This document shows, piece after piece, positions 10,881 through 23,125 of a DNA stretch of 64,000 bases. This DNA is from Tillus elongatus (Eukaryota; Arthropoda; Insecta; Coleoptera; Cleridae): contig OZ023264.1 of assembly GCA_964006375.1 (NCBI GenBank), positions 15,138,225-15,202,224 of the forward strand. The letters are read 5' to 3'. A program made the translations under genes and the position numbers. The number at the start of each line of letters is the position of its first letter. Position 1 is the stretch's first letter. The notes under the pieces were generated by a model that worked only from the letters and a program-made list of their open reading frames with translations, was not told where the DNA came from and did no database searches.

Positions 10881-12445
10881 TAAAACATACTTATGTTGCA
10901 CAATAAGAACTGTTAAGTATATCTTAAATTCTTACAGCAAAACTGTCTAACGCAATATTAAATTAAAAATATACCAACATAAAATGTTATAAATGCTAAA
11001 AAATACTCTAAAAGTTGCATATTTCCCGAATATTTCTTCATTTACCTTCAATGTACAATTTTATAATCATTGGAAATTTTTTATGTTAAAATTGTTCAAG
11101 TATATAAATATAAACATTTACAACCAATGTAAAAACAATATATGCTTATAAAAATGTATTAGATCCATATCTTAACCATTGTTCACGTATTGGTCAGTCA
11201 TAGTAAACCGCAGTCATGGAAAATTTATTATTTTCTTAATAGTTCACTGGACACAATAAATCATTTTAGTACTTTAAGAAAAGTGAGATACGTAGTGGTT
11301 TTGTTATTATAAAAATCATAAAAAGTGTTTATTGCCCAAATTATTCTTGGTCATAAATATCTACAAAGAACATTGTGAAGCGTGAAAATTTGTTTTTGGG
11401 TAGGTTAACATAAGAAGATAATATGTAGTAAAAACAAATATGCAATAGTTTATGCATGTATAAAAAATAAATAGAACAAAATGAAAGTTACAAAAATATT
11501 ATAATTTAAATTGGTTGATTCATAGTTAAAATTGAAAACCAAAGTTTCATATTATAGCTGTTCAGTCAAAATTACATCTTGGGCAAGAACAAGTATAAAA
11601 CTTATTTGTCAAATGATGTGCTGTAAAATTAGTAACAATAAATATTACTATTACTATTACTATACCTAAGGTTTTTTAACTCGCCTGTCTACCACTCATT
11701 CCTAACGTGCTACCCCAAAGATAATCTTGTCCTTTCTAGATTCAAAAACTAGCTGTTTGGCTCATATGAGATTAATCTGTCGAAGTCTCTTCTACTTCTT
11801 AAAACATAGGATAGAAATTGGGTTTTCTAACGATATTGCACTTTAAAAATTGAACTGACCTAACCAAAAGTTGTAAGAGATCATAAGAGAAGATCAGATG
11901 TTGTTAATGTTTTTGTGCCCGATATGCCTCATTTTCTGTCTTTTCTAATGATGATGTAGAGCTTTTTGTCTGGTCAGGTCAATTTCTGAGGACCATTTTG
12001 GTCCTAAGTCTCCTAAATCGATCTAACCTTTTCTGGCTGTTAGGTTACTTTGGTAACATAGAGTGACACACTAAAGTGTAATTTATAACGCATCTGTCCA
12101 CTGGCTGTTGAACAGATATAACGTATATCCTACCAAAAATAATAATCTCTATATAACAATTATAGAAAATATATCTGTGTTTGTAGTTCTAATTCGAGCG
12201 TTCTTACTTCATATGTCGACCTTTTCTGTTGGCTTTTGTAGAGTCAATGGGAGTTTTCCTCTCCCTTTCTTGAATTATTCAGATATTCTGTGTTCATGGT
12301 CAAACTATGTGGTTGTTATTCTGTCCGCCATGTTGCTTTAGCGTTTGCTTCAAGCTATCTGTCAACTGTCATGAAGAATAAAAAACCTTTCATCGCAATA
12401 ATATAACCCCTGAAATAAAATTAGGTTTTTTTTTGAGATCTCACA
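10881..12445. other. AT-rich sequence without a recognised gene
   Basis: No convincing coding region. An AATAAATATTACTATTACTATT stretch at about 11638-11665, a polyadenylation-like signal followed by a short (ATTACT)n run, could be the 3' tail of a decayed retrotransposon. Confidence 0.4.
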
Positions 12446-13317
12446 ATGTTTTTTTACCAATATGACGATGAAATCGCGTTTTTTATGTATAATGTTTTTG
12501 CACACTGTCATAGAGTACTTGCATCTAGGATACTTCTGTGGGTCAATTTGTCTGCTGCAAGGGAGGTTTTTATCATGCAGAAGAGGGCTGTGAGGGCACT
12601 GGTGGGCTTGAAGCCTACCGACAGTTGTAGGGAGGCTTCTGGGCTTGAAGGAATTTTGACACTTCCGGCACTGTATATGTTTCAGTGTGTGAAGTATGTG
12701 CATAGTAACCTGGACAGATTTCCAACGAACAATCAAAAGTACCATTTCGACACCCGAAGTAAGCATAGTCTAAGAACACCACTTCATAGACTGTCTCAGA
12801 CACAGGAGGGAGTGGACTGTTGGGGTCCTAAACTGTATAATAGAATGCCGGTGGAACTAAAGGACAAACCAATGCAGCAATTTCATAAGGGACTAAAACA
12901 GATCCTACTGAAAACACCACTCTACACATTGGAAGAGTTGATTAATAGTGAATGAGGGGACCATGTTTTTGTTTCTGTTTTGATATATCAGTCCTCGATA
13001 ATTTTCTTGACATTTGCATGATTACTTTGACACTTTAAGGAGTGTATTTCGCGGATATATCATCTGAATAATTTTATTTGTGGTGCCACGTTTTTTGTTT
13101 TTTTGACTTTTAGTATGTGCTTATTTTATGCGTTATTTAATGTTTTGGTCTATAATGATATGTCTTATCTATTAATATTTTATCAGGGTTTGTTTAATAG
13201 TGTTTATATTATCTTTAGCTTGGCGATTTTTTATTTTATATTTGAATGTAAAAACTGTAGTTTATTTTGACGACCCATGTAAATCTTGATACGAAATACA
13301 TTATTACCTATTACCTA
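12446..13317 (+). pseudogene. Non-LTR retrotransposon C-terminal fragment and 3' tail
   Basis: An open 169-codon frame (12446-12955) gives QKRAVRALVGLKPTDSCREA, GILTLPALYMFQCVKYVHSN and WGPKLYNRMPVEL. This is the usual distal end of arthropod non-LTR polymerases, after the catalytic domain. No catalytic motif is left, so it cannot act alone. About 360 bp of untranslated sequence follows and ends in a repetitive ATTACCTATTACCT tail. The first ~25 codons may not belong to the element. Confidence 0.8.
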
Positions 13318-13375
13318 TAAGTTTGGATATGAGGCTACAGGTTGCAATGTAGTACCTCTTTGTGCCTGCATTTTT

Positions 13376-13562
13376 GTTTATTTATTTATTTTTTATTTAA
13401 TATTATTGGCTGCGGCATCTCAGGCCATTAGCACATTCATTTCCCATCATTCAATATTTTTACAAATTTTCCAGACAAAGTCAACTTAGCGCTCTCAGGA
13501 ATCGAACCCGGGACCTCTCAGTTAGCAGGCTTGCACCTAGCAACCTGCGCCACGAGGGCGTC
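13376..13562 (-). mobile_element. tRNA-derived SINE, family B
   Basis: In reverse complement the head reads GCCCTCGTGGCGCAGG (A-box-like) and CCCGGGTTCGATTCCTGA (B box), followed by a ~110-bp body and an AAATAAAAAATAAATAAA tail. Matching flanks GCCTGCA-TTTTT (13364-13375 and 13563-13575) form a target duplication, supporting retroposition. Confidence 0.75.
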
Positions 13563-13769
13563 GCCTGCACTTTTTACTTTAGTTCAGTTATTGGTAAGAT
13601 AATTGATGTTCTATAACTGGATTGCTTTTTCGAAAGTTGCTTTTTGTAGCCTTCTGAAGAAGTGTAAATTTGACACGAAACGTCTAGAGCATCTTATAAC
13701 CAAGCTCTTATTTCTGATTTTACCCATAATATAATTAGATCGACTCCCCTATACTGAGATTCTGAGTTA

Positions 13770-13925
<156 letters not shown>

Positions 13926-14881
13926 AACTCGAAAGTCGTTACCTCTACATGATAGATTTTTTCTATAAAGACTTGTTAATAAATCATAAAAAAAAACCAT
14001 TTATTTGGCTATGACACGATTTTGGAATTCCATTAAATGATTTGAATATTTTGTAGATAAATGAATACATTAAATGTATTCCCAGATGATTGTTCTTTAT
14101 TTAACACATAAACAATACTAGACACATTGTAGCAGTATTCATAGGGATTCACAAGCCTGATGTTCATCAAAGTGTATCGTTCAATTATGTATTCCGAATA
14201 ACAAATCATTTCATATTTTACGCAGGATGATAAAACGACAATAAAATGTTTTTTCAATAAATAGGAAATGACGCCGGCTGGTTTTGAAATGTTCCATTAT
14301 ATATATATTTCAAGGATCTCTTTTTTCTATTCTTTGGACAAGTCGATTGCTATGTACGTGTAAACTGCGTTAACAAAGGCCATGACTACAATCGCCAGTG
14401 ATGTTCTGTGACGTTATTTGTTTGTTTGAGGGTTTTTATTTGAAAGATATATAGAAAAGTACGTAGTACTTGTTATAGCGACAACACATTTCCGCATTAT
14501 TTCGCAAGAAATTTACATATAACATAAGTTTCACAGAGTTCTGATTGCATTTAAGGCGATTTTATAAGAACACACGATTTTTTTTACGAAAATTCGCTAG
14601 TAAAAAATCAGGTCTTTATACCATTCATACAGTCTCCATTAATGAAAAGATCGCGACAAATTTCTTCTAATTAGCGTGAACTAGCAAATAGACTGTCCTC
14701 AACAAATTATCCTGTTGAAGTTGGAGTATCTTGTTGCTCCAAAACGGCACATTTCGCCAACAACATGAAATAGACTAAAATGGTTCGAAGTGAGCAGCTG
14801 TAAAAAGGCATTTTTCAAATTGCCATTTTAAAACTTCACAAAAATGTACAATGAAAAAGTCGTTAAGCGTTGCAATTTTCA
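13926..14881. other. No recognised feature
   Basis: AT-rich, with no motif-bearing reading frame seen. A minus-strand 74-codon frame at 14033-14257 has no recognisable features. Confidence 0.4.
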
Positions 14882-15749
14882 ACCCCTCAAGGTTAGGCTT
14901 CAGCTCCTACTTTGTTTCTTCTCCACATCAATGACCTCCTCTCTAGTACATCCAACCCAGTTCACAGTTACGCGGACGACAGCACCCTCCACTCAAATAT
15001 ACAATATTCTAAGCCTGTATCTTTAGCCCAATTAGATGAGGATCGCAGACTCATGGACGGTTTTGTCTCTGTGGATCTCCAAAAAATATTAGACTGGGGA
15101 AGTAGAAATCTTGTACAATTCAACTCCTCCAAATCACAGTCTTGCTTTCTATCTCATAAGAGATACACCAGCCCTAGACCCATAAAAATGAACAACCAAG
15201 TTATTCAAAGTAATGAGTCCTTTTCACTTGTTGGCATTTCTGTGGATCGAAATCTCAATTGGCACCAATATGTCACATCAATTGCAGAAGCGGCTGCTAA
15301 GAAATTAGGTTTCCTCTTCCGGGCCCGCAAATACTTTTCACCATCTTTATACCTTATATGCTTCACAAATAAGGCCAAACCTCGAATACTGCTCCCACAT
15401 CTGGGGTGCCGCTGCCGCTTCTACACTCGCTATACTGGACTCCATTCAGAAGAGAGCTATACGACTCATCGTTGACCCTACCTTCACCCAAAGGCTGCCA
15501 TCCCTTTTCCACCGACGTGCCATTGCTGACCTCTCTCTCTCTTTTATAGATACATGCACGGGCACTGCTCAGAGGAGCTTTTTTTCATAGTTCCTCCACC
15601 TGTTGCCCCCAACAGATCTACCAGTGAAACAGAGCGAATGCACCCCTTTACTGTCCAGGTCACCAGACATAGAACATCTTGTTATGGCCGATCTTTTGTC
15701 GCGAAGACTTCAAAGTTGTAGAATTCCTTGCCGGCACATGTTTTTCCTG
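14882..15749 (+). pseudogene. Jockey-like retrotransposon fragment, copy B
   Basis: Same family as 1932-3220. It begins inside the motif preceding YADD (CCTCAAGG, the PQG codons) and retains HSYADDSTLHSNIQYSKPV, SFSLVGISVDRNLNWHQ and the C-terminal HGHCSEEL region. The frame from 14912 stays open for 187 codons, but a short deletion near 15350 relative to copy A changes frame. The (CT)n run at 15530-15543 is short and close to the coding sequence for DLSLFYRY. It ends at about 15749 without the poly(A) end. Confidence 0.85.
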
Positions 15750-16178
15750 CATAATAACAAAATTTAATAAGATATGCATTCCAAACCTAATGTATTCCCT
15801 GTTTTGACATATCATATTCTTTTTGGTCCATATTCATTCTATTTAATGCTTATTTTTCATAACAACTGATGTCTCCACAATACCTTCTAAACTGTCATGT
15901 AAATAATTGTTTTGTTTGTTTCAGGTAAGAACACATTACGGGCGTACTTAAGCAGATATATTATGTAAGTGGCAATTTTTGTGTATCATGTTGTAGTGGT
16001 GTATTTTATATTTATAGGTATACAATTTCTATGTGGAAAAGCGATATACGATTTTGCTTGATACTTATGTAAACAATATCTTTAATTAAATGAGTATCCG
16101 ACTCAACTAAAAATACTAATTTACCACTCACGACATAGAAATCCATAAACTAATGCTCGAAATGCTAGAGCGTAACAG
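15750..16178. other. No recognised feature
   Basis: AT-rich spacer between the retrotransposon fragment and the fold-back element; no coding signal seen. Confidence 0.4.
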
Positions 16179-16190
16179 TCTATAATATAA

Positions 16191-17180
16191 GCACACTCCA
16201 AGAACATAAATCACCACAACCCATTTAAAAAAACTGACGATCGTTTCACTAACCAAGTTAGCGTCATTAGAGTATGAATCAACTGCCGACCTCCTATCTT
16301 TTGTCACCCATTATTGGAACAAATCTATGGAACTACACGGTGAATCCCAGATTGTCGCTCTAGACATGTCCAAAGCATTCGACCAGGTCTCCCACGCAGC
16401 GCTGCTTAATAAACTTCCGGCCTATGGCCTACCACCAAAACTCTGTACCTGGACAGCAAATTTCCTCTCCAACCGGAGCATTTCTTTTGTCGTGGATGGC
16501 CATTCCTCTAAACTGTATCCAATTAATGCAGGAGTTCCTCAAGGTTCAGCTTTAGCCTCTACTTTGTTTCTTTTCCACATCAAATACCTCCTCTCTAGCA
16601 CATCCAACCCAGTTCACAGTTACGCGGACGACAGCACCCTCCACTCAAATATACAATATTCTAAGCCTGTCTCTTTAGCCCAATTAGATGAGCATCGCAG
16701 ACTCATGGAGCGTTCGGTCTCCGTGGATCTCCAAAAAACATTAGACTGGGGAGGTACAAATCTTGTACAATTCAACCATACCAAAGTCTTGCTTTTTATC
16801 TCATAAGAGATACACCAGCCCTAGACCCATCACAATGAACAACCAAGTTATTCAAAGTAATGAGTTCTTTTCACTTGTTGGCATTTCTGTGGATCTAAAT
16901 CACAATTGGCACCAACATGTCACATCAATTGCAGAAGCGGTTGCTAAGAAATTAGGTTTCCTCTTCCGGGCGCGCAAACACTTTTCACCAGTTAATCTCA
17001 ATAACTTATATATTTCACAAATAAGGTTAAACGTCGAAAACTGCTCCCACATCTGAAGTGCCGCTGCCGCTTCTACATTCGCTATCCTTGACTCCATTCA
17101 GAGGAGATATATACGTCTCATCGGTGACCCTACCCCCACCTAAAGGCTGCCATCCCTTGCCCACGGACGTGCCGTTGGTG

Positions 17181-17212
<32 letters not shown>

Positions 17213-17572
17213 ATTTTATAGATAATCACCACGGTAATGATAATAATCTAAAATTAATAAAAAAATGTTAGGCAACCAGGACAGTTAAACGCGTTCGAAA
17301 GTATATATATTGCTAAATATAGTAATAATAAAAAATGTATGAATCTCGCGCCGGCGTCTATGGACATTCTCCTGATAGATTACGAAATGCGTTAATTTTG
17401 GTGTCGTTGAACCTCCACCTGCACTGGATATAAGATTTTTAGAATTATTCATCCTCTGATGACGCGAACTTGGTTAGTGAAACGATCTTTAGGTAGTTAA
17501 AATGTGTTGTGGTGATTTGGGTTCTCCAAGTGTGCTTATCAGTGCTCATCACAGGTTCAAATCTTCACTTAG
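16191..17572. mobile_element. Fold-back element with a retrotransposon fragment in its loop
   Basis: Left arm 16191-16275 (AATCACCACAACCCATTT, GACGATCGTTTCACTAACC) and right arm about 17440-17545 (TGGTTAGTGAAACGATC, TGTGTTGTGGTGATTTGG) are reverse complements. A one-sided tail (GTGCTCATCACAGGTTCAAA) follows. The duplicated target TCTATAATATAA occurs on both sides (16179-16190 and 17573-17584). The loop, about 1165 bp, holds a Jockey-like fragment and unassigned sequence. Other family members (29223, 40825, 52248) have short loops, so this one gained cargo either before or after insertion. Confidence 0.8.
16274..17222 (+). pseudogene. Jockey-like retrotransposon fragment, copy C, inside fold-back loop
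   Basis: Begins ESTADLLSFVTHYWNKSM, almost the same starting point as copy A, and contains IVALDMSKAFDQ, AGVPQGSALA and YADDS. A small deletion after residue 150 (near 16785) shifts the frame to 16763-17056. A TGA at 17054-17056 stands at the same codon as the stop in copy A, so the two may share that mutation. It ends just after a (CT)n run at about 17183-17212 and lacks the C-terminal part and poly(A). Confidence 0.85.
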
Positions 17573-17659
17573 TCTATAATATAATATACCTAGCTACTTG
17601 CTATGTTTTACCTAACATTCTTACCACATCCACAATACTTTTTCAGCTACTTTAACTGA

Positions 17660-18005
17660 CAGACAAAGCCTCGCTGGTCCAGTGATACGAACTTGTTCTT
17701 CTGGACGCAAGGGTACTGGATTCGATTCACAGTATTCTCCTTTCGATTTTTCAGCACTTACTCTAAAATTAACACCAATCGAGGTTGGGGCATTGTATTT
17801 GAGCAAGTTGAATGTCTGCACGTTTTCCCCTTCGGATGAGGAGGCGGAAAGCCGTCAGTCCCGCGTACCACGAGATGTTGGGCACGTTAAACATCCATAC
17901 TCTTCGTTATTCAAAAGCAGGGGTTCGGCATTTTCAGGACAGTGAGGTGAAACTGCTCCCTAGCGTCGGTGGTTGGCGATAGTCGCAGAAATACACCGAA
18001 GTTAA
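17660..18005 (+). mobile_element. tRNA-derived SINE, family A, plus-strand copy
   Basis: The head is GCCTCGCTGGTCCAGTGATA (A box) and TGGATTCGATTCACAG (B box). The body keeps the family landmarks TTGAGCAAGTTGAATGTCTG, GGGCACGTTAAACATCC and GTGAGGTGAAACTGCTCCC, ending at GAAGTTAAAGAGAG. About 58 bp upstream (17602-17660) also matches sequence upstream of the SINE at 29125, suggesting a larger founding unit. Confidence 0.85.
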
Positions 18006-18009
18006 AGAG

Positions 18010-18528
18010 AGAAAAAACTGACAGAAGAAGTCAGTGTAAATATGACCCTATATATTTAACTAAAAAATACTAAACTATAACCATAATGGAATCGACCAGC
18101 GATATATCAATAAGTACTAGGTACTCGTTAGGTTGGTGATTAATAATAATACCGGTAATGTTGTATGATAATAATCAGATGCAAAAACATGTTAATACAG
18201 AATCAAGGTAATTAAAACTAGTTTTATGACATAGCGTCGCGCTTTACCTCTCTTGAGCGGAGATTTCTTTACGTATATAATACAGTTACCTCCAGTGTTG
18301 TCAGTTAGAAGATTTTACCCTCTAGAAAAATATGTCTCCAAAGAAGAAGGATTCTAAGGCTTCCATCACTATAAAACTTTCAACTGCCTTCCTCATATAA
18401 AGATTAACTATTTTTTCCAACGCTTCAAGTTCCAACGCAAAAAAAAACATCTCCGAAAGCTACAGCAAACTTGGCAGAAAATTGTGCCCGGAAACTCTAC
18501 CTAATCAAATGCACCTTAAAGTCGCTTA
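18010..18528. other. No recognised feature
   Basis: Unique-looking AT-rich sequence. A short 22-codon frame from an ATG near 18332 (MSPKKKDSK) is too short to call. Confidence 0.35.
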
Positions 18529-18530
18529 TG

Positions 18531-18561
<31 letters not shown>
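18529..18561. repeat. (GT)n microsatellite at SINE tail
   Basis: GTGTGTTTGTGTGTGTGTG run directly adjoining the A/T-rich 3' tail of the minus-strand SINE; tail-associated microsatellites are common at retroposon ends. Confidence 0.8.
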
Positions 18562-18562
<1 letters not shown>

Positions 18563-18912
18563 TTATTTATTTAACGTCGGCCTATTTCCGCGACTATGGC
18601 CAATCACCGACGCCAGGGACCAGTTTCACCTCACCGTCCTGGAAATTTGGCCGAACCCCTGCCTTTCTGTAAGGAAGGTAGGGATCTTTAACGTGCTCAA
18701 CATCGCATGGACACGGGACCGACGGATTTACGCCCCCTCCGAAGGGCGGAACGTGCAGACATTCAACTTGCTCAAATACAATGCCACAACCTCGGTTGAT
18801 GTTAATTGTACAGTATGTACTGGAAAAAGTGAAATGAGTACCCTGGGATCGAACCCAGTACCCTTCGGTTCAGAGGCAGGCGTTCTTGCCACTGAACTAC
18901 CGAGGCTTCAAC
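18563..18912 (-). mobile_element. tRNA-derived SINE, family A
   Basis: Reads in reverse from TTTAACGTCGGCCTATTTCC to the tRNA-like head (B box GGGTTCGATCCCAGG, A box near 18895). The 219-codon frame at 18471-19130 simply runs through this SINE and is not a gene. Confidence 0.88.
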
Positions 18913-19167
18913 TCTTTGAAGTACTAGCGACTAAACAATATTTTATGGGAGACCGCAGTTGCTTGCTACATATTTTATTTAAATATTTTTTATTGTCATT
19001 AAAACTTTTCAACAAACAGGTAGTTTTATCACCTAGTTCGCACTCTACTAATAAAGTAATAGTTTTTTCATCCACCTATCCGTGGCCAGCTATGATCACA
19101 AAGAGCTGCCTTGAGGGGCCCCAGGCATGAAGCAAAGCGCCCCTGTGTACTTTTTTAATTAATTTAA

Positions 19168-19174
<7 letters not shown>

Positions 19175-19236
<62 letters not shown>
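19175..19236. repeat. (TA)n microsatellite
   Basis: Pure (TA)n of about 60 bp with AT-rich flanks lacking the usual module blocks. Confidence 0.85.
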
Positions 19237-19242
<6 letters not shown>

Positions 19243-19640
19243 TGTATACAATAAAATACTCACATGTGTATAAAAAGCCACCTAGAGCTTATGAAAACCA
19301 TGTACATGTGGATTATTACTGTATTGATACAAACGCAAATAAGTCAAAAAAGGGCGGTTTCGAGAAGTTCATGAAAAGTTCGTGTCCGTAGGAGTAAATT
19401 CTCGAGGTCAAAAAATGTTTTTTATGTCAAATTCAAAGTAAACTGTGCATGGTTTTAATAAGTGACCTCAGTTGTAACCACTAACCTTAAAGCGGGGTTG
19501 ATTGTTACAGAATTGGGGTTGATTGTTACAAGCTTAAGCATCATCCTAAAAGTCACAGTTTTGGCAAACGAAATACAAATTCGCAACCATTTACTATTTA
19601 TGGGCTCATTTATGACATTTGGTGGTTTCTAACCAATAGT
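19237..19640. other. No recognised feature
   Basis: AT-rich; GGGGTTGATTGTTACA occurs twice (near 19494 and 19516) as a local duplication. No gene seen. Confidence 0.4.
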
Positions 19641-20125
19641 TTGGTCGTCGCCACCTGAATCATCGTCTAAGTCAAGAGGTTTTTAAAATCCTTTGTAACA
19701 TTCTTCTTTTTATCGTTTTGTTTACTTTAATATTTTTTTAGCATCTTTCCGTCTTATTTATTGTCTTATTGTCTAGCCAACATTAAACGCCTGTCCATTT
19801 CATGCATATATTCCGGAAACTCGAAATTCTGACTGAACGTTTTTCGCGGTTGCAGCAGCTGTTCGGCATTTCGCACAATACCTGGAATATCCTATATAGC
19901 TTTAGTCTTTCCTGGTTTATTTTGGAGCCATAAATCGCGAAACTGTCTGGGTACTTTTTAAGAGGATCGTATATGGGTCTGTCTAGAGGCTGGATTTTGT
20001 GAAAAATAATGCAGTAGGAGAGACAAAATTACAGTAGCGCTATCTTTGCATAGTTCTATACCATTATTCAAAAGATGTGAGTCGTAGTTGTTTAAAAGTA
20101 ACAACACAGGCCGCCCTTTTGTACA
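19640..20125 (-). pseudogene. pogo-like (DDE_1) transposase relic
   Basis: Minus-strand translation gives GRPVLLLLNNYDSHLLNNG, where pogo/Tigger transposases have the second catalytic Asp (LLDNxxSH, here Asn), then RQFRDLWLQNKPGKTKAI and DIPGIVRNAEQ, the usual downstream blocks. Two in-frame stops occur, one before VPRQFRD and one before DIPGIV. The N-terminal half and inverted repeats are not recognisable. Confidence 0.7.
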
Positions 20126-21664
20126 TCTCGTATGCTGTAACCGTCCTTAAACAAAAACTCTACTGGAGACATGGTATATGGTGATTGACCTCAAGTGGAT
20201 TTGAATCTGCTTGATAGTGAGGTCACTTTTGCCTATTAGCTCTACCCTAAAGGCATCTATCTACCAGATTATTATTATTATTGATACTAGAAATACTTTA
20301 GGAGGTTGGCAAATATTAACTCATACACAAATAAATATCAGATGAACAGCAAGAGTTTCAAGAAAAATAAATTATCATTTCATATAGCACATGAGAAAAT
20401 AATAAAATAAAATGGTCTTAGTTTACAAAAATATTAACATTACATAGTTGAGGTATATTAAGGATCCAATGCTGTATTTTACAGCTCAAACGCAAATACA
20501 AATTGTCATCTAAATTGCTTGACGTTCGTCAATTAGTTCGGTTGATTTTTCAATGAAATAACTGGCCAGTCCTTTGAGTGAGGCTCCATTAAAGAAAAAT
20601 ATTACTATGTAAAATTTTTACTTTAATGATTGTCAATGAAAAGTATTAAGAAATGTACCGGTTAAATATTTTACAAACAAAAATCTGTTAATTACAATTT
20701 TAAGTACTATGTTTTTAAATTGACAATATTGACAGAATTCTAAAGAATAAACAGGAAATTTACAGTTGCCCTTTTTACAGACACCTCACTGACACTATTG
20801 AAGTTCAAATTTGATCATGTTACTTTGAAAATTCACATTGTAAAGGTTCAGATGATGGACTGCTGCATTAAAGGTTTTGATTGTTCCACACACAAAAAAT
20901 AAAGTTTCGACTCACCAAGTCCTGACACCTGGGGTTACCTGTTGAACCTTTAAAGATGCTCTCCAAGTAGAGTCATCATCAGGGCCTATATAGGCTCACC
21001 AATTCCAACACGAGAGGGAAGGTTGGGAAGAACAAGTGGTACTTTCCATGAACGTTTATTGGGCAGGTGGATCTTGTTGCTCCAATACTGGGGGAGACAA
21101 TTTGGCCCTAACATCAAATGAACAACCGTCTTATGTCGATGTTCGGAATCAATTTGACTGAAATCTCTCTACAGCAATTAAAATGTAAGTTGGCTCAAGT
21201 GAAATTTATAATGCCAACTGATTCAGAACTCGGTAATAATCAGAAGCTTTGTGTGATTAACTTGAGGGATTCACCAGGTCGGTGAACAAATGATTACTGC
21301 TTAATTCGAGTTTTTCTGCTAAACACGTTGTTAATTTAAATTCAAAAACCGATCAAATGACATTAAACAATCACTGACAACTGTTGTTAGATATTATCGA
21401 CAACGAAAATGAATTTTATCACCTATTTTAAAATATTTATGAGCCACGCTAATTAGAATTATGTTAACTTGTCAACCGCCTAGCTCATTCTCATCGCTGG
21501 CAAGTCAATCTTCCTTTTGACAGAGCTGCACGTAAAATTCTTACCGTGACCTGTTAGTGGCTGTGCGCCAGCTCTTTCCAGCTTCCTCTCTTCGAATTAG
21601 ATAAAACGATCCCTCTAATCAGTGGCGAAACCACGACGTCTTCTATACACACCTCAAAACAATA
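20126..21664. other. Mostly unique AT-rich sequence
   Basis: No transposon family recognised. An (ATT)n run lies at about 20266-20283. Sequence complexity from 20300 to 22900 is higher than in the flanking repeat-dense areas. Confidence 0.35.
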
Positions 21665-21836
21665 ATGGACTTGGTTCACCGTTTTGTAACCGTTTTTCTA
21701 GATTTCATCATAATTACGTCAGCTTCTGTTATTTACCTAGAATTCCAGGACAATAGAGATATTCATTTTCCCCAACAGAAATGCAACGTCTTTCAATATT
21801 TGGATTTCGACGTATATTATAGAGAATTCAGTAAGG
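21665..21836 (+). other. Possible first coding exon of a host gene (tentative)
   Basis: An ATG at 21665 preceded by AAACAATA opens a frame whose first ~25 residues are hydrophobic (VTVFLDFIIITSASVIYL), resembling a signal peptide or membrane anchor, followed by a polar stretch with one Cys. A good splice donor, GTAAGG, occurs at about 21833 in TTCAGTAAGG, shortly before the in-frame stop at 21850. The area has no evident repeat. I do not recognise the protein; chance remains likely without transcript support. Confidence 0.2.
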
Positions 21837-21850
21837 GTGTTACGATATAA

Positions 21851-23125
21851 AATTTCTTAGCAAATTTTCAATGAAAAATTTTGAAACAAAACATGAATTG
21901 TCTTACAGATATTGGATTGCCGGCTATTAATTAAGTCTCTCTTTGAATATTTAAAGTAGTAACGAAACGCAATCGTTACAATGCTTGATGAAATTCCGAA
22001 GAAATAATACAAAGTCCTCCTGTATTATTTAACCAGATGTGTTAGCAATTCCAATACACCCGGACGTGACGCTTGGAATAAAATACCTTCTATAATTTTC
22101 GCGGGGGAAGACAAGTCGGTCTGTATTTTCAATCGCCCTTGGCCTAGAGCTACTGTAACTAGAGCACTCCTCAGCAGAAGTGACGCAACAGACTTATTTA
22201 ACACCTTTCTTGGTACGATCCTATCCGGTTTTTGAACTTCAGTGACTTTAGTCTCATATACATTGTCCTGACATTTAAACTTATACCGATTCAAGCCTTC
22301 TCCATTAGATCAAAAACCCTGTTAATATTTTCCCAATTAAATCTTGTTGGCCTGAAGTCATGGCTGTTAGACGTAAAGGCGACATAGCCTGCAGGCTCTG
22401 ATGGTAATTGTCTTTATTCTATTGATATATGCTCGGACCCTGAGTATGTTGGGAATTCACACGTGGAATTTTCTTAAAATGACGGGAAAACGCGTACAAT
22501 CGGCAACGCTGTTGATCGAGCTTGTTGAGCACAGCTTCCATATCCTCTGTTTCTATTTACTTGGCATTAATTATTACAATTAACGTAATTTAAGCTAAAT
22601 AGTAATAAAAACAGGTGACAGCTGTTTTATTATCATAGATAGGAAGTGATTCATGTCTTCAGGTATTTTCCCTATAGAGGTTTACGTTATTTAGCCACGG
22701 TGACACTTAATTTATTGTTTCTAAATGCAATCAGTCCTGTTTGCATAGCAAGATATACGCACGTATGCCATAGTGGCATTGCACTTCGCTTATTTAGCAA
22801 GAAGTGTAGCGTTTTCTTGAATACTAAATGATATTTAACTTCGTATTAGTCAGTTTTTATGGAAAGTTGTTTATAAGCTTTTCTATGAAATTTATATACA
22901 GCTGGTATGTGTGGAAGCGTGCTCTTGTCAAGACCATTACATGTTGCACATAACAAATGACATTTACAAAGTTATGTACAGGAATGCATCTCTTAGCCTT
23001 CTCTGATGTTTGATACGAGCACCTGCCGCTTTGTTAAATTTAGTGACGTTTCCAGGTAAATGCACACGCGGTTATGGACATACATAAATATAAATGAAAA
23101 TTCATTAGAAAATATGTTGTGTTTT
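21851..23125. other. No recognised gene
   Basis: A minus-strand 89-codon frame at 22025-22294 continues, past one stop, into open sequence to about 22400 and may be a decayed element, but no family motif is recognised. The remainder is AT-rich. Confidence 0.35.

Noticed and set aside
12446..12955. Host gene encoded by the 169-codon frame
   Set aside because: The sequence has the hallmark C-terminal blocks of non-LTR polymerases and a repeat-type 3' tail.
18471..19130. 219-codon frame, and similar frames at 23162-23446, 25047-25331, 26471-26908, 29892-30182 and 54624-55031
   Set aside because: They read through copies of the same tRNA-derived SINE on either strand, so the similarity among them is repeat homology, not a protein family.
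22025..22294. 89-codon minus-strand frame
   Set aside because: No motif recognised; possibly a decayed element, but not supportable as a gene.
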